64,000 bases of DNA from Gemmatimonadaceae bacterium (GTDB taxonomy: Bacteria > Gemmatimonadota > Gemmatimonadetes > Gemmatimonadales > Gemmatimonadaceae), in NCBI GenBank assembly GCA_020851455.1, contig JADZCT010000038.1, positions 62,001 through 126,000 on the forward strand. Reading direction: 5' to 3'. Below, piece by piece: positions 26,977 through 34,643 of this stretch. The notes under the pieces are model-generated. The model saw nothing but the letters and a program-made list of their open reading frames with translations. It was not told where the DNA came from and did not search any database. Numbering within the stretch: the stretch's first letter is position 1; every line of letters begins with the position of its first letter. A program made the translations under genes and the position numbers.

Positions 26977-27609
26977 CTATTGCGCGCGCGCGCCGCGTCC
27001 CTGGTCGCCCCCGCCAGTCCACCGCGGCAGCAGCGAATGCTCTACGCCGAGCTGGTCCAGCACCCGCGCCACGACAAAGTCCACGAGGTCGCCAATGGAC
27101 TGCGGGTCGTTGTAGAACCCGGGCGACGCCGGAAGCACCACAGCCCCGGCGCGCGTCACGCGAAGCATGTTCTCGAGGTGGATCGCGCTGAGCGGCGTCT
27201 CACGCGGCACCAGCACGAGCTTGCGGCGCTCCTTGAGCGCAACGTCGGCGGCGCGCTCGACGAGCGAGCGCGACATCCCCGCGGCGACGGACGCAACCGT
27301 GGCCATCGAGCACGGACAGATCACCATCCCCGCGCTCTTCGCCGACCCCGAGGCGGGCGCGGCGCCGCGGTCGCCGTCGTCATAGACGGTCACGCACGCG
27401 TCCCACGCCGCTCCGCCAACCGCCGTCCGAAGCCCGGCGATGTCGCCCACGCCGCTCTCGGTGCGCAGGAGCCGGAACCCGTACGCCGAGACTATCAGCG
27501 AGATGCGCTTCCGCGCCGCGACGAGCTGCTGCAGCAGGCGCACACCGTACGGGGCGCCGGACGCGCCAGTGAACGCGAAGACGACGGGGTCGCCGTTCAA
27601 CGGAGCCAT
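26977..27609 (-). CDS. ubiX: UbiX-type flavin prenyltransferase
   Basis: A 210-residue protein with FAFTGASGAPYGVRLL (FMN-binding G-x-S-G), CPCSMATVASVAAG, LVLVPRETPLSAIHLENM and LPASPGFYNDP, all diagnostic of UbiX/Pad1. It makes prenylated FMN, the cofactor of UbiD decarboxylases, from FMN and dimethylallyl phosphate. The matching UbiD gene is two genes upstream in the same operon. In futalosine-pathway organisms the equivalent is called MqnM. It overlaps the ubiA homologue by 13 bp. Confidence 0.95.
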   Translation of the reverse strand: MAPLNGDPVVFAFTGASGAPYGVRLLQQLVAARKRISLIVSAYGFRLLRTESGVGDIAGLRTAVGGAAWDACVTVYDDGDRGAAPASGSAKSAGMVICPCSMATVASVAAGMSRSLVERAADVALKERRKLVLVPRETPLSAIHLENMLRVTRAGAVVLPASPGFYNDPQSIGDLVDFVVARVLDQLGVEHSLLPRWTGGGDQGRGARAQ

Positions 27610-28511
27610 GCGGCACCGATCGGGTAGAGTCGGTCCAGCAGCACGAACGCGAAGAGCACGGCCGACAGCGAGAAGTTCACCACGAAGAACGCCGCCTGGA
27701 TCCGCCCGCGCGCAACGAGCGCGTGCTCATACGCGAGCAGCGCTGCCGCAACTGCGATGCCGACGTGGAACAGCACTCCTGCATGCACCGCCCGCGCCAC
27801 GACGAGCAGCGCGATGATGGTTGCGGCATGCATCGTGCGCGCGATGCCGAGAGCGCGCACGGGCCCCACTCGCGACGGCAGTGAGTGCAACCCCTCGCGC
27901 CGATCCACCTCGATGTCCTGGATCGAGTAGATGATGTCGAAGCCGGCGGTCCAGCACGTGACGGCCGCCGCAAGCGCGACGAGCATCCACCACGGCTCGC
28001 TCCACGCGCCAGTAACGGCGAGGTACCCGCCCACGGGCGCAATGGCCAGCCCGGCCCCGAGCGCCACGTGCGACCAGCGAGTGAACCGCTTCGTGTAGCT
28101 GTAAAGGAGAACCCATGCGAGCGCCACGGGCGCCAGCGCCAAACAGAGCGGGTTCAGCATCCCCGCGGCAACGACGAAGAGGCCGGCAGCCGCCGCGACG
28201 GCAGCCGACGCCTCCCGCACCGTCATGGTGCCCGCTGGCAGCTCGCGCGCAGCCGTGCGCGGGTTCCGCGCGTCGTACCCGTGGTCGGCTATGCGGTTGA
28301 ACCCCATCGCTGCGAATCGCGCGGATACGAACGCCACGACGATCCACGTTACGACTCGCACCGACACGGGGGCGATTGCGCTCCCGAGCGTCATGCCGAG
28401 CAGCGCGAACGGGAGCGCAAAAAGCGTGTGCGGCAGCTTGACGAAATTCGCGTAACGGACGAACCACGACGACCCTCCAATGACCTGCCCCTCGCGCTGC
28501 ACTGCGGTCAT
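27597..28511 (-). CDS. UbiA-family polyprenyltransferase (MqnP-like)
   Basis: A membrane protein of about 304 residues with the UbiA signature NRIADHGYDARNPRTAARELPAG (about 70-95; first Asp-rich motif) and a second motif DIIYSIQDIEVDRREGLHSLP. There are about eight or nine hydrophobic segments. It would attach a polyprenyl chain to an aromatic acid in the membrane. With UbiD, UbiX and UbiE beside it, the acceptor could be 1,4-dihydroxy-6-naphthoate (MqnP, menaquinone) or 4-hydroxybenzoate (UbiA, ubiquinone). Start 28511 overlaps the ubiD stop by 4 bp. Confidence 0.9.
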   Translation of the reverse strand: MTAVQREGQVIGGSSWFVRYANFVKLPHTLFALPFALLGMTLGSAIAPVSVRVVTWIVVAFVSARFAAMGFNRIADHGYDARNPRTAARELPAGTMTVREASAAVAAAAGLFVVAAGMLNPLCLALAPVALAWVLLYSYTKRFTRWSHVALGAGLAIAPVGGYLAVTGAWSEPWWMLVALAAAVTCWTAGFDIIYSIQDIEVDRREGLHSLPSRVGPVRALGIARTMHAATIIALLVVARAVHAGVLFHVGIAVAAALLAYEHALVARGRIQAAFFVVNFSLSAVLFAFVLLDRLYPIGAAWLR

Positions 28512-29989
28512 CGCGGACCAAGCCCAAGTCGCGGCCACAACTCATCCACGCGCGCCCGCGTGGCATCGTCCATTTCGATCACCGGCGGCCAGTTGCGCGC
28601 GAATCCTTCCTCCGGCCACTTCCTCGTGCCATCGAGCCCGAGCTTCGAACCATACGTGAAGCCGCGGCTGGAATGGTCGAGCACGTCCATGGGCCCCATG
28701 GTGAACCGCGCATCGCGCTCAGGGTCAATGTTGTTCAGCGCAACCCACCACGCCTCCTGGGGATTCCGCACGTTCACCCAGTCGTCCACCACCACGAGCA
28801 CCTTCGCGAGCGACATCAGCCCTGCGCCCCAGAGCGCATTCATCACCTTGAACGCCTGCCCGGGATACTCCTTCCTGATCGACACGAACACGAGGTTGTG
28901 AAACACCCCCTCGGCGGGCATATGGTAATCAACGATCTCGGGTGTCGTGAGCTTCAGCAGCGGAAGGAAGATCCGCTCCGTTGCGTGGCCGAGGTAGAAG
29001 TCCTCCATTGGAGGCCGCCCCACGATCGTCGTGGCGTAAACCGGGTTCCGGCGCATCGTCACGGCCTCCACGTGCACCAGCGGGTAGAGGTCGGCCTCCG
29101 AGTAGAATCCGGTGTGGTCGCCGAACGGGCCCTCCGTCACGAGCGGCTCGCGCGGGTCAATCCACCCCTCGATCACGAACTCCGCCTCCGCGGGCACTTC
29201 GAGGTCGCAGGTCACCGCCCTGGCAAGATGCACGGGTTCCCTGCGCAGGAACCCCGCGAAGATGAACTCGTCAACCGTGGGCGGGAGCGGCGCGCTCGCC
29301 GAGTAGATCGAGGCCGGATCGGCGCCCACGACGATCGCCACGGGCATCCTCTCGCCCCGCTCCGCCATCTCGCGCCAGTGCGCCGCACCGACCTTGTGGC
29401 GCTGCCAGTGCATCGCAACGGTGTTGCGCGAAAGCTTCTGCACGCGGTACATGCCCACGTTCCGTATGCCCCGCTTCGGATCCCTGGAGATCACCATCGG
29501 AAGCGTGACGTACGGGCCGCCGTCGCCGGGCCAGCAGGTGATGATCGGCAGCCGGTCGAGGTTCACCTCGCTGCCGCGCCATACGATCGCCTGGCAGGCA
29601 GGCGTCCCGCCCTTCACCCGGGGCGGGAACTTGGCCACCTCGAGCAGCCGCGGCAGCAGCGCGAGTTTGCCAAGCAGCCCCTGGGGGACCTTGAGGTCGA
29701 GGAGTTGCGTGATCCGCGCGCCGTGGTCGTCGAGATCGGCGACGCCGAGCGCCATCGCCATCCGCCGCATCGAGCCGTACAGGTTGATCGCCACGGGATA
29801 CTCGGATCGCGTGCCATCGTCGAGAATCACGTGCTCGAAGACGATCGCCTTCCCTCCGCCAGGCTGCTTCATCACGCGATCCGCGATCTCGGTGACCTCG
29901 AGCCTGGCCCGCACCGGCTCGCGTACGCGCACCAGGTCGCCCGCGGCTTCTATCGCCTCGATGAACTCGCCAAGCGAATCGAGACTCAT
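28508..29989 (-). CDS. ubiD: UbiD-family prenyl-aryl carboxylate decarboxylase (MqnL-like)
   Basis: A 493-residue UbiD. It starts MSLDSLGEFIEAIEAAGDL. Visible family motifs are KQPGGGKAIVFEHV, VVGADPASIYSAS, then LRREPVHLARAVTCDLEVPA, EGPFGDHTGFYSEAD, and the C-terminal NVRNPQEAWWVALNNIDPERD. It decarboxylates the prenylated aromatic acid using the prenyl-FMN from UbiX. The ATG at 29989 overlaps the ubiE stop by 4 bp, which fixes it; a longer frame reaching 30586 is only the ubiE gene in another frame. Confidence 0.94.
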   Translation of the reverse strand: MSLDSLGEFIEAIEAAGDLVRVREPVRARLEVTEIADRVMKQPGGGKAIVFEHVILDDGTRSEYPVAINLYGSMRRMAMALGVADLDDHGARITQLLDLKVPQGLLGKLALLPRLLEVAKFPPRVKGGTPACQAIVWRGSEVNLDRLPIITCWPGDGGPYVTLPMVISRDPKRGIRNVGMYRVQKLSRNTVAMHWQRHKVGAAHWREMAERGERMPVAIVVGADPASIYSASAPLPPTVDEFIFAGFLRREPVHLARAVTCDLEVPAEAEFVIEGWIDPREPLVTEGPFGDHTGFYSEADLYPLVHVEAVTMRRNPVYATTIVGRPPMEDFYLGHATERIFLPLLKLTTPEIVDYHMPAEGVFHNLVFVSIRKEYPGQAFKVMNALWGAGLMSLAKVLVVVDDWVNVRNPQEAWWVALNNIDPERDARFTMGPMDVLDHSSRGFTYGSKLGLDGTRKWPEEGFARNWPPVIEMDDATRARVDELWPRLGLGPR

Positions 29990-30735
29990 GCGCGCTCCCC
30001 GACGTGCAGCGCGGCGATACCCATCGTGAGCGGCCGCCACGAGACGTTCACGTACCCGGCCGAACGCATCCGGTCGGCAAGCACGGCGCCTTCCGGAAAG
30101 TGCGCCACCGACTCGGGAAGATACTGGTAGGCAGTCGGGTGCCCGCTGACTGTTCGCCCGATCATTGGGAGCACGTGATGGAAGTAGAAGTGGTAGAGGG
30201 CCCGCATGGGCGAGGACGAGGGCGTCGAAAACTCGAGGATCACGAAACGCGATCCCGGGCTCAGCGCGCGCAGCACTTCGCGAAGCGCGGCACCCAGGTC
30301 GGTCACGTTCCGGATGCCGAACGCAACCAGCGCCCCGTCGCACGACCCGTCGGCCACGGGCAACGTGAGCGCGTCGGCAACCACGGGAAAGATCCGGCCG
30401 GCTGGCCCCTTGCCCCTGCCAGAACGGAGCATCGGCTCGGCGAAGTCGGCCGCAAGCACGCGGCCGCCGAACCCACGCCGGGAGGCCAGGAGCGCCGACA
30501 CGTCGAGCGTGCCGGCGCAGAGATCCAGGTACAGCCCGTCGCGCCGGCGCGCCCAGTTCAGGGCGCGAACGGCCTCGCGCCGCCACGAGCGGTCAACCCC
30601 CATGCTCAGCACGCGGTTCAGCATGTCGTAGCTGGGCGCGATGTCGGAGAACATCCGCTGCACGTACGCCCGCTTGGCGGACCCGCCCGCTGCTGCTTCG
30701 CGGGCCGCGGATCGCTCCGTTTCTGTGCCTGTCAT
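29986..30735 (-). CDS. ubiE: UbiE/MenG quinone C-methyltransferase
   Basis: About 249 residues from ATG 30735; a start at 30774 is possible but would run further into the divergent promoter. It has the UbiE opening VQRMFSDIAPSYDMLNRVLSMG, the SAM site YLDLCAGTLDVSALL, FAEPMLRSGR, and FGIRNVTDLGAALREVLRAL plus ILEFSTPSSSPMRALYHFYF. It methylates the demethyl-quinone ring, the last step of menaquinone synthesis and a step in ubiquinone synthesis. It is the first gene of the leftward quinone operon and divergent from the sigma factor gene. Confidence 0.94.
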   Translation of the reverse strand: MTGTETERSAAREAAAGGSAKRAYVQRMFSDIAPSYDMLNRVLSMGVDRSWRREAVRALNWARRRDGLYLDLCAGTLDVSALLASRRGFGGRVLAADFAEPMLRSGRGKGPAGRIFPVVADALTLPVADGSCDGALVAFGIRNVTDLGAALREVLRALSPGSRFVILEFSTPSSSPMRALYHFYFHHVLPMIGRTVSGHPTAYQYLPESVAHFPEGAVLADRMRSAGYVNVSWRPLTMGIAALHVGERA

Positions 30736-30788
30736 CGAAGGTGGAAGTTGCCGGGATGCCTGCCGGGCGGGCAAGTTTGAGGAAGCCG

Positions 30789-31391
30789 ATGGCGCCCCCG
30801 CCCGACCTCACGAACCTTCCGGACGCCGGTGTCGCCGCGCTCGCTCAACGCGGGCGGGAAGACGCCTTCCGCGAAATCGTGCGCCGCTACGAGCGCCCGG
30901 TGTTCTCGCTCATCTACCGCATGGTCCGCGACAGCGCCGCTGCGGAAGACCTGGCCCAGGACGCCTTCATCAAGGTCCTGAACCACATTGACAAGTACCA
31001 GCCGGAGTTCAAGCTCTCCAGCTGGCTGTTCAAGATAGCCAACAACGTCGCGATAGATCACCTGCGGCGCAGGCAGCTGCACACGGTATCCATGAGCGGA
31101 TCGCCCGACGCCACCTCCGCCGAGGAGATCGAGGCCACGTCGTTCGAGCTCGCGGATACCGCCGATTCCCCGCTCGACGAGATCGAGTCGCGCGAGATCG
31201 GGAGCGCCATCGAACGGGCCATCGGAAAACTCCGGCCGGAGTACCGGTCGTGCATCCTGCTCCGCCACGTGGAAGCTCGTTCCTACGAAGAGATCGCGGC
31301 GACGCTCGACCTCCCGCTCGGCACAGTCAAGACCTATATCCACCGCGCCCGCATCGAATTGCGGGCATTGCTCCAGCACCTCCGGGAGTGA
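30789..31391 (+). CDS. ECF RNA polymerase sigma factor (RpoE-like)
   Basis: A 200-residue sigma-70 family protein. Region 2 is AFREIVRRYERPVFSLIYRM with DSAAAEDLAQDAFIKVLNHI and LSSWLFKIANNVAIDHLRRR. Region 4 is PEYRSCILLRHVEARSYEEI, then DLPLGTVKTYIHRARIEL. The ATG at 30789 has GAGGAAG just upstream and fits the domain start. It directs RNA polymerase to a stress-type promoter set. The two membrane proteins that follow are candidate regulators, but neither is a recognised anti-sigma protein. Confidence 0.92.
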   Translation: MAPPPDLTNLPDAGVAALAQRGREDAFREIVRRYERPVFSLIYRMVRDSAAAEDLAQDAFIKVLNHIDKYQPEFKLSSWLFKIANNVAIDHLRRRQLHTVSMSGSPDATSAEEIEATSFELADTADSPLDEIESREIGSAIERAIGKLRPEYRSCILLRHVEARSYEEIAATLDLPLGTVKTYIHRARIELRALLQHLRE

Positions 31392-31478
31392 CGCCACAGC
31401 CCGGCCACACAGGTGGCAGCCGAACCTGCCCCCGCGAAACCGCAACCCAATCCGTACCGTAAGAACCAAGAGGCCCGA

Positions 31479-31967
31479 ATGCAGCACCAACCGCTCTCTC
31501 CAGACGAAGTGGACCGTCTCCTCGACGACCTCCCCAGGCTCGCGCCATCTCCGGCGTTTGCCGACCGGGTAGTCACCGGAGTGAGAGCCGCCGAGCCGTG
31601 GTACGCGCCGTTCGCGGCGGCCGCACTACGCCTCGTTCCAGCGGCGCCCTGGCTCCGGATCGTGATGACAGTCACGGCCAGCGTCATGGCCGTCGCGGCA
31701 ACGTCGGCACTTGCGTGGCTGGCGTTCCACCCCGACGCGGCGGGCGACATCTTCTCCCGGACGGGCAAGGAGGCGACCACGGTCGCAGCCGGTGTGATGA
31801 GGGCAGCCATCGAGGGAGTGCTCGGCAGCGGCGCCGCGGGCATGGTCGAGTCGCACGGCGCAGCCGGCGCCGCGATCTCGATCGCCGTGCTGGCTGGTGC
31901 GGCGTGTCTCGCCGCCCTGGCGCTCGGACGGCTCACCACGGCCCGGCGGGCCCGGGATCTGCCATGA
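31479..31967 (+). CDS. Small membrane protein, candidate anti-sigma factor
   Basis: A 162-residue protein from ATG 31479 (AGAGG upstream); an earlier in-frame start at 31413 is less likely. The N-terminal 40 residues are soluble and acidic (LSPDEVDRLLDDLPRLAPSPAFADRVV). They are followed by a first hydrophobic helix (VMTVTASVMAVAATSALAWL) and a second near the C-terminus. The layout (short cytosolic N-terminus, then TM, directly behind an ECF sigma gene) fits an anti-sigma factor. No zinc HxxxCxxC motif is present, so it is not a ZAS-type protein. It overlaps the next gene by 4 bp. Confidence 0.6.
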   Translation: MQHQPLSPDEVDRLLDDLPRLAPSPAFADRVVTGVRAAEPWYAPFAAAALRLVPAAPWLRIVMTVTASVMAVAATSALAWLAFHPDAAGDIFSRTGKEATTVAAGVMRAAIEGVLGSGAAGMVESHGAAGAAISIAVLAGAACLAALALGRLTTARRARDLP

Positions 31968-32626
31968 TCGCACAGGCACTGGCCGTCGTCGCGGGCTGGC
32001 TCGTCATCCTCCTGACCATCGGCGGCGTAACGCTGGCGTTCGCCCCAGACAACCTCGAGACGGTGGCCGACACGATCGAGCGTCGCTACGGCACTGCAGT
32101 GGTTGCCGGGCTCGCAGGCCAGGCGGCGTTCGCCCCGTTCCTCGTGGCGCTCGCCGTGGCGCTCGCGCTCACCATCCTCGGAATCCTCCTCATCCCGTTC
32201 GCGATAGTCGTGTACGTGGTCATCGCGGCCGGCCTCGCAACGCTTGGCTACCACGCGGCTGCGGTAGTCGTGGGGCGTGGATGGCGCGCGTCACACGCGC
32301 CAACGGTTCAGGCGCGCCGCACGGCCACGCTTCGCGCGCTCATCGTCGGCAACGTGGTGCTTGCCGTCCCATGGCTTGCCGCGTCGCTGCTTGCCGCCTG
32401 GCCGCTGGCGGAGTCGCTCGCCCGCGGCATCGCCGCCGCCATCACGTGGGTGGCGTGCACGGTGGGCGTCGGCGCGGCGCTGGTTTCTCGCGCGGGGATC
32501 GCCCGTGCGAGAACGGTGCGGGCCGAGCGTGCGATGGAATCGCACTCGTGGCAGACACCGACACCGGTGTCCGGCGTGGCCGCGGCACGCAGGCCGACGG
32601 CAACGGCTTCGCGAGACGAGCGCTAA
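31964..32626 (+). CDS. Multi-spanning membrane protein of unknown function
   Basis: A 220-residue protein starting MIAQALAVVAGWLVILLTIG. About five hydrophobic segments are visible (near 5-25, 50-75, 78-100, 130-150 and 155-175), with a charged C-terminal tail of about 40 residues. A segment VADTIERRYGTAVVAGLAG resembles a short linker found in bacterial integral membrane proteins annotated only as hypothetical. The ATG at 31964 overlaps the previous stop by 4 bp, so it is translationally coupled to the candidate anti-sigma protein. I do not recognise a family. Confidence 0.65.
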   Translation: MIAQALAVVAGWLVILLTIGGVTLAFAPDNLETVADTIERRYGTAVVAGLAGQAAFAPFLVALAVALALTILGILLIPFAIVVYVVIAAGLATLGYHAAAVVVGRGWRASHAPTVQARRTATLRALIVGNVVLAVPWLAASLLAAWPLAESLARGIAAAITWVACTVGVGAALVSRAGIARARTVRAERAMESHSWQTPTPVSGVAAARRPTATASRDER

Positions 32627-32662
32627 GGCCGCCTCTGGGCGAAGCGGACGGCTCCGTCGTTT

Positions 32663-32683
32663 CACGGCGCGAGCAGCGCCGTG
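32663..32683. terminator. Hairpin between convergent genes
   Basis: CACGGCGC and GCGCCGTG form an 8-bp stem with a 5-base loop, in the 67-bp gap between two convergent genes. It could end transcription from both sides, but there is no T-run on either strand. Confidence 0.35.
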
Positions 32684-32693
32684 GTGGGTGCGA

Positions 32694-33443
32694 CTACCTG
32701 CGTGCCTCGACCGGCGCGCCTACGCAGAGTCCAAGCGCCTGGGCAGCGCTGCCGTCACGCACGGCAACCTCCATGAATCCCGACGATCCTGCCAGGGCGC
32801 AACCGCACCCGGACTCCACGTCGGCGAAGGTAGTCACTACGGGCACGACCGATCCCGCGACCACGACCGTGGCGGCCGCGGTCGCCTCGATGTTGGTGAT
32901 CGCGTTCCCGAAGCGGTCAATCGCGATCACCTCACCGGTGATTCTTCCACCATCCCCGCGCACCGGGGGCGGGATCCGGGTTACCACGGAAGTCCGGTAA
33001 CGCGCCCCGAGTATCTCCAGCGGCTCCCCACGGGCAAGTCGCGCGGCAGCGGGCGCGAAGACGTCGCGCCCGTGGAACGTGGGCGACGCGCCGCCGGGCA
33101 CATCGAGCGAAACGACCACTGCGCCTGGCAGCGCAAGCGCCGCCGAGAGCACGCCGTTGTCGGGCCCCACGAGGAAGCGGCCGTCGCTCTCCACCGCGAG
33201 CGCAGCCCGCGCGGTCCCCACGCCAGGATCCACGACCACCACATGCACGACGCCGCGGGGAAACCTGCGCCAGTACCTCGTAACGGCGAGCCGCGCGCGG
33301 GCGACGTCCTGCGGCGGGATGTCGTGCGCCACATCCATGATTCGCACGTCGGGCGCGAGCGACACTATGACGCCCTTCATCTCGGCGACGTAGCCGTCGG
33401 CCGTGCCGAAGTCCGTGAGCAGGGTGATGACCGGCCCGGGCAT
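32694..33443 (-). CDS. SAM hydroxide adenosyltransferase (DUF62 family)
   Basis: A 249-residue protein starting MPGPVITLLTDFGTADGYVAEMKGVI. It has the family markers AHDIPPQDVARARLAVTRYW, VVVVDPGVGT, FLVGPDNGVLSAAL and a C-terminal-domain IDRFGNAITNI. These are the signatures of SAM hydrolases/halogenases: DUF62 proteins use a D-R-H-activated water to split S-adenosylmethionine to adenosine and methionine. The start at 33443 lies 2 bp behind the Mrp stop. The physiological reason for SAM hydrolysis is not known. Confidence 0.9.
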   Translation of the reverse strand: MPGPVITLLTDFGTADGYVAEMKGVIVSLAPDVRIMDVAHDIPPQDVARARLAVTRYWRRFPRGVVHVVVVDPGVGTARAALAVESDGRFLVGPDNGVLSAALALPGAVVVSLDVPGGASPTFHGRDVFAPAAARLARGEPLEILGARYRTSVVTRIPPPVRGDGGRITGEVIAIDRFGNAITNIEATAAATVVVAGSVVPVVTTFADVESGCGCALAGSSGFMEVAVRDGSAAQALGLCVGAPVEARR

Positions 33444-33445
33444 CG

Positions 33446-34546
33446 CTACGTCGTCTCGATCATCTCGGTCAGCGCGGTGAGCGCACGGGCAGCGGCCGAA
33501 TCGGGATCGCGCACCACGATCGGCACGCCAGTGTCGCCGCCCTCCCGCACGGGTTGGTAGAGCGGCACCTCGCCCAGCAGGCGTACCCCGAGCTCGAGCG
33601 CGAGGCGGGCGCCTCCGCCCGACCCGAAGATGGGGAGCCGCGAGCCGTCTGGCGCATCGAACCAGCTCATGTTCTCGATGACGCCGAGCACGGGGATGCT
33701 CACCCGCTCGAACATCTTCGCGCCGCGGAGAGCGTCGCCGACGGCGACCTCCTGCGGGGTAGTGACGATGATCGCCCCGGCAAGCTGCGCTGCCTGGACG
33801 ATCGTGAGCTGGGCGTCGCCCGTGCCCGGCGGCATGTCCACGAGGAGGTAGTCGAGCCGGCCCCACTGCACGTCGCGCAGAAACTGGTTGATGAGCTTGG
33901 TCACGATCGGACCGCGCCAGATCGCAGGCTGGTCGCGTTCGACCAGGAACCCCAGCGACATGATCCGCACCCCGTGCGCCTCGAGCGGGACGATCTTCTC
34001 GTTCTCGACCCTGGGCTGGCCCGATACTCCCATCATCCTCGGGATGTCGGGTCCGTACACGTCGGCGTCCAGGAGGCCAACGTGGCGGCCGCGGGCAGCA
34101 AGGGCCGTAGCGAGATTCGCGGTGACCGTGCTCTTCCCCACGCCGCCCTTGCCCGAGGAAACGACGATGATCCGCCCGAGCGTGGGGAATGCCTGCGGCG
34201 TTGGCGCCGAGCTTGACGGGTGGGCGTGCTTGCGCTGCTCCATTACCGGGAGCGGGCGGCGGGGCTCGGCTCGCGCCGTCGGCGTCTGCGCCGCGCCGGC
34301 GGCGGCCGGCTCCGCCACGTTCACGCGCACGTACCGCACGCCCTCGATTCCCTGCACCGCCGCCCGGACATCACGGGCCAGGGCCGGGTCGTCGGCTTCG
34401 GCAAGGACGAGCGTGAGGAAAACACGCCCATCGGCGGTAGTCGCCACGTCGCGTACCTGTTCGCCGGCCACCACGTTCGCGCCAGTGCGCTGGTTGATGA
34501 CGATCGAGAGCGCGTCTTCGACGCGCGCGGAAAGGTTGTCGGTCAT
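33446..34546 (-). CDS. Mrp/ApbC-type Fe-S cluster carrier ATPase
   Basis: A 366-residue protein. An N-terminal MIP18/DUF59-like domain (about 1-90) precedes a linker and a P-loop NTPase domain with the deviant Walker A GKGGVGKST. It also has LLDADVYGPDIPRMM, VDMPPGTGDAQLTI and IENMSWF. Mrp proteins carry 4Fe-4S clusters to apo-enzymes in the cytoplasm. The CxxC that often follows the IENMS motif is not present here (MSWFDAPDGS), which is unusual and may affect cluster binding. The ATG at 34546 precedes the DUF59 domain. Confidence 0.88.
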   Translation of the reverse strand: MTDNLSARVEDALSIVINQRTGANVVAGEQVRDVATTADGRVFLTLVLAEADDPALARDVRAAVQGIEGVRYVRVNVAEPAAAGAAQTPTARAEPRRPLPVMEQRKHAHPSSSAPTPQAFPTLGRIIVVSSGKGGVGKSTVTANLATALAARGRHVGLLDADVYGPDIPRMMGVSGQPRVENEKIVPLEAHGVRIMSLGFLVERDQPAIWRGPIVTKLINQFLRDVQWGRLDYLLVDMPPGTGDAQLTIVQAAQLAGAIIVTTPQEVAVGDALRGAKMFERVSIPVLGVIENMSWFDAPDGSRLPIFGSGGGARLALELGVRLLGEVPLYQPVREGGDTGVPIVVRDPDSAAARALTALTEMIETT

Positions 34547-34588
34547 TTCATGGAAAGTTATCGAGGCGGACGCACTGCGCGAAACGAA

Positions 34589-34618
34589 GGAAGGCGGGCC
34601 GTCATCGGCCCGCCTTCC
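34589..34618 (-). terminator. Strong terminator behind the prepilin operon
   Basis: GGAAGGCGGGCC and GGCCCGCCTTCC form a perfect 12-bp stem with a 6-base loop. On the minus strand it is followed by TTCGTTTCG, a modest T-rich tail. It lies between the last prepilin gene (ending 34644) and mrp. Confidence 0.75.
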
Positions 34619-34643
34619 GCCCCCTCGCTGCGTCGCGCGCCGG

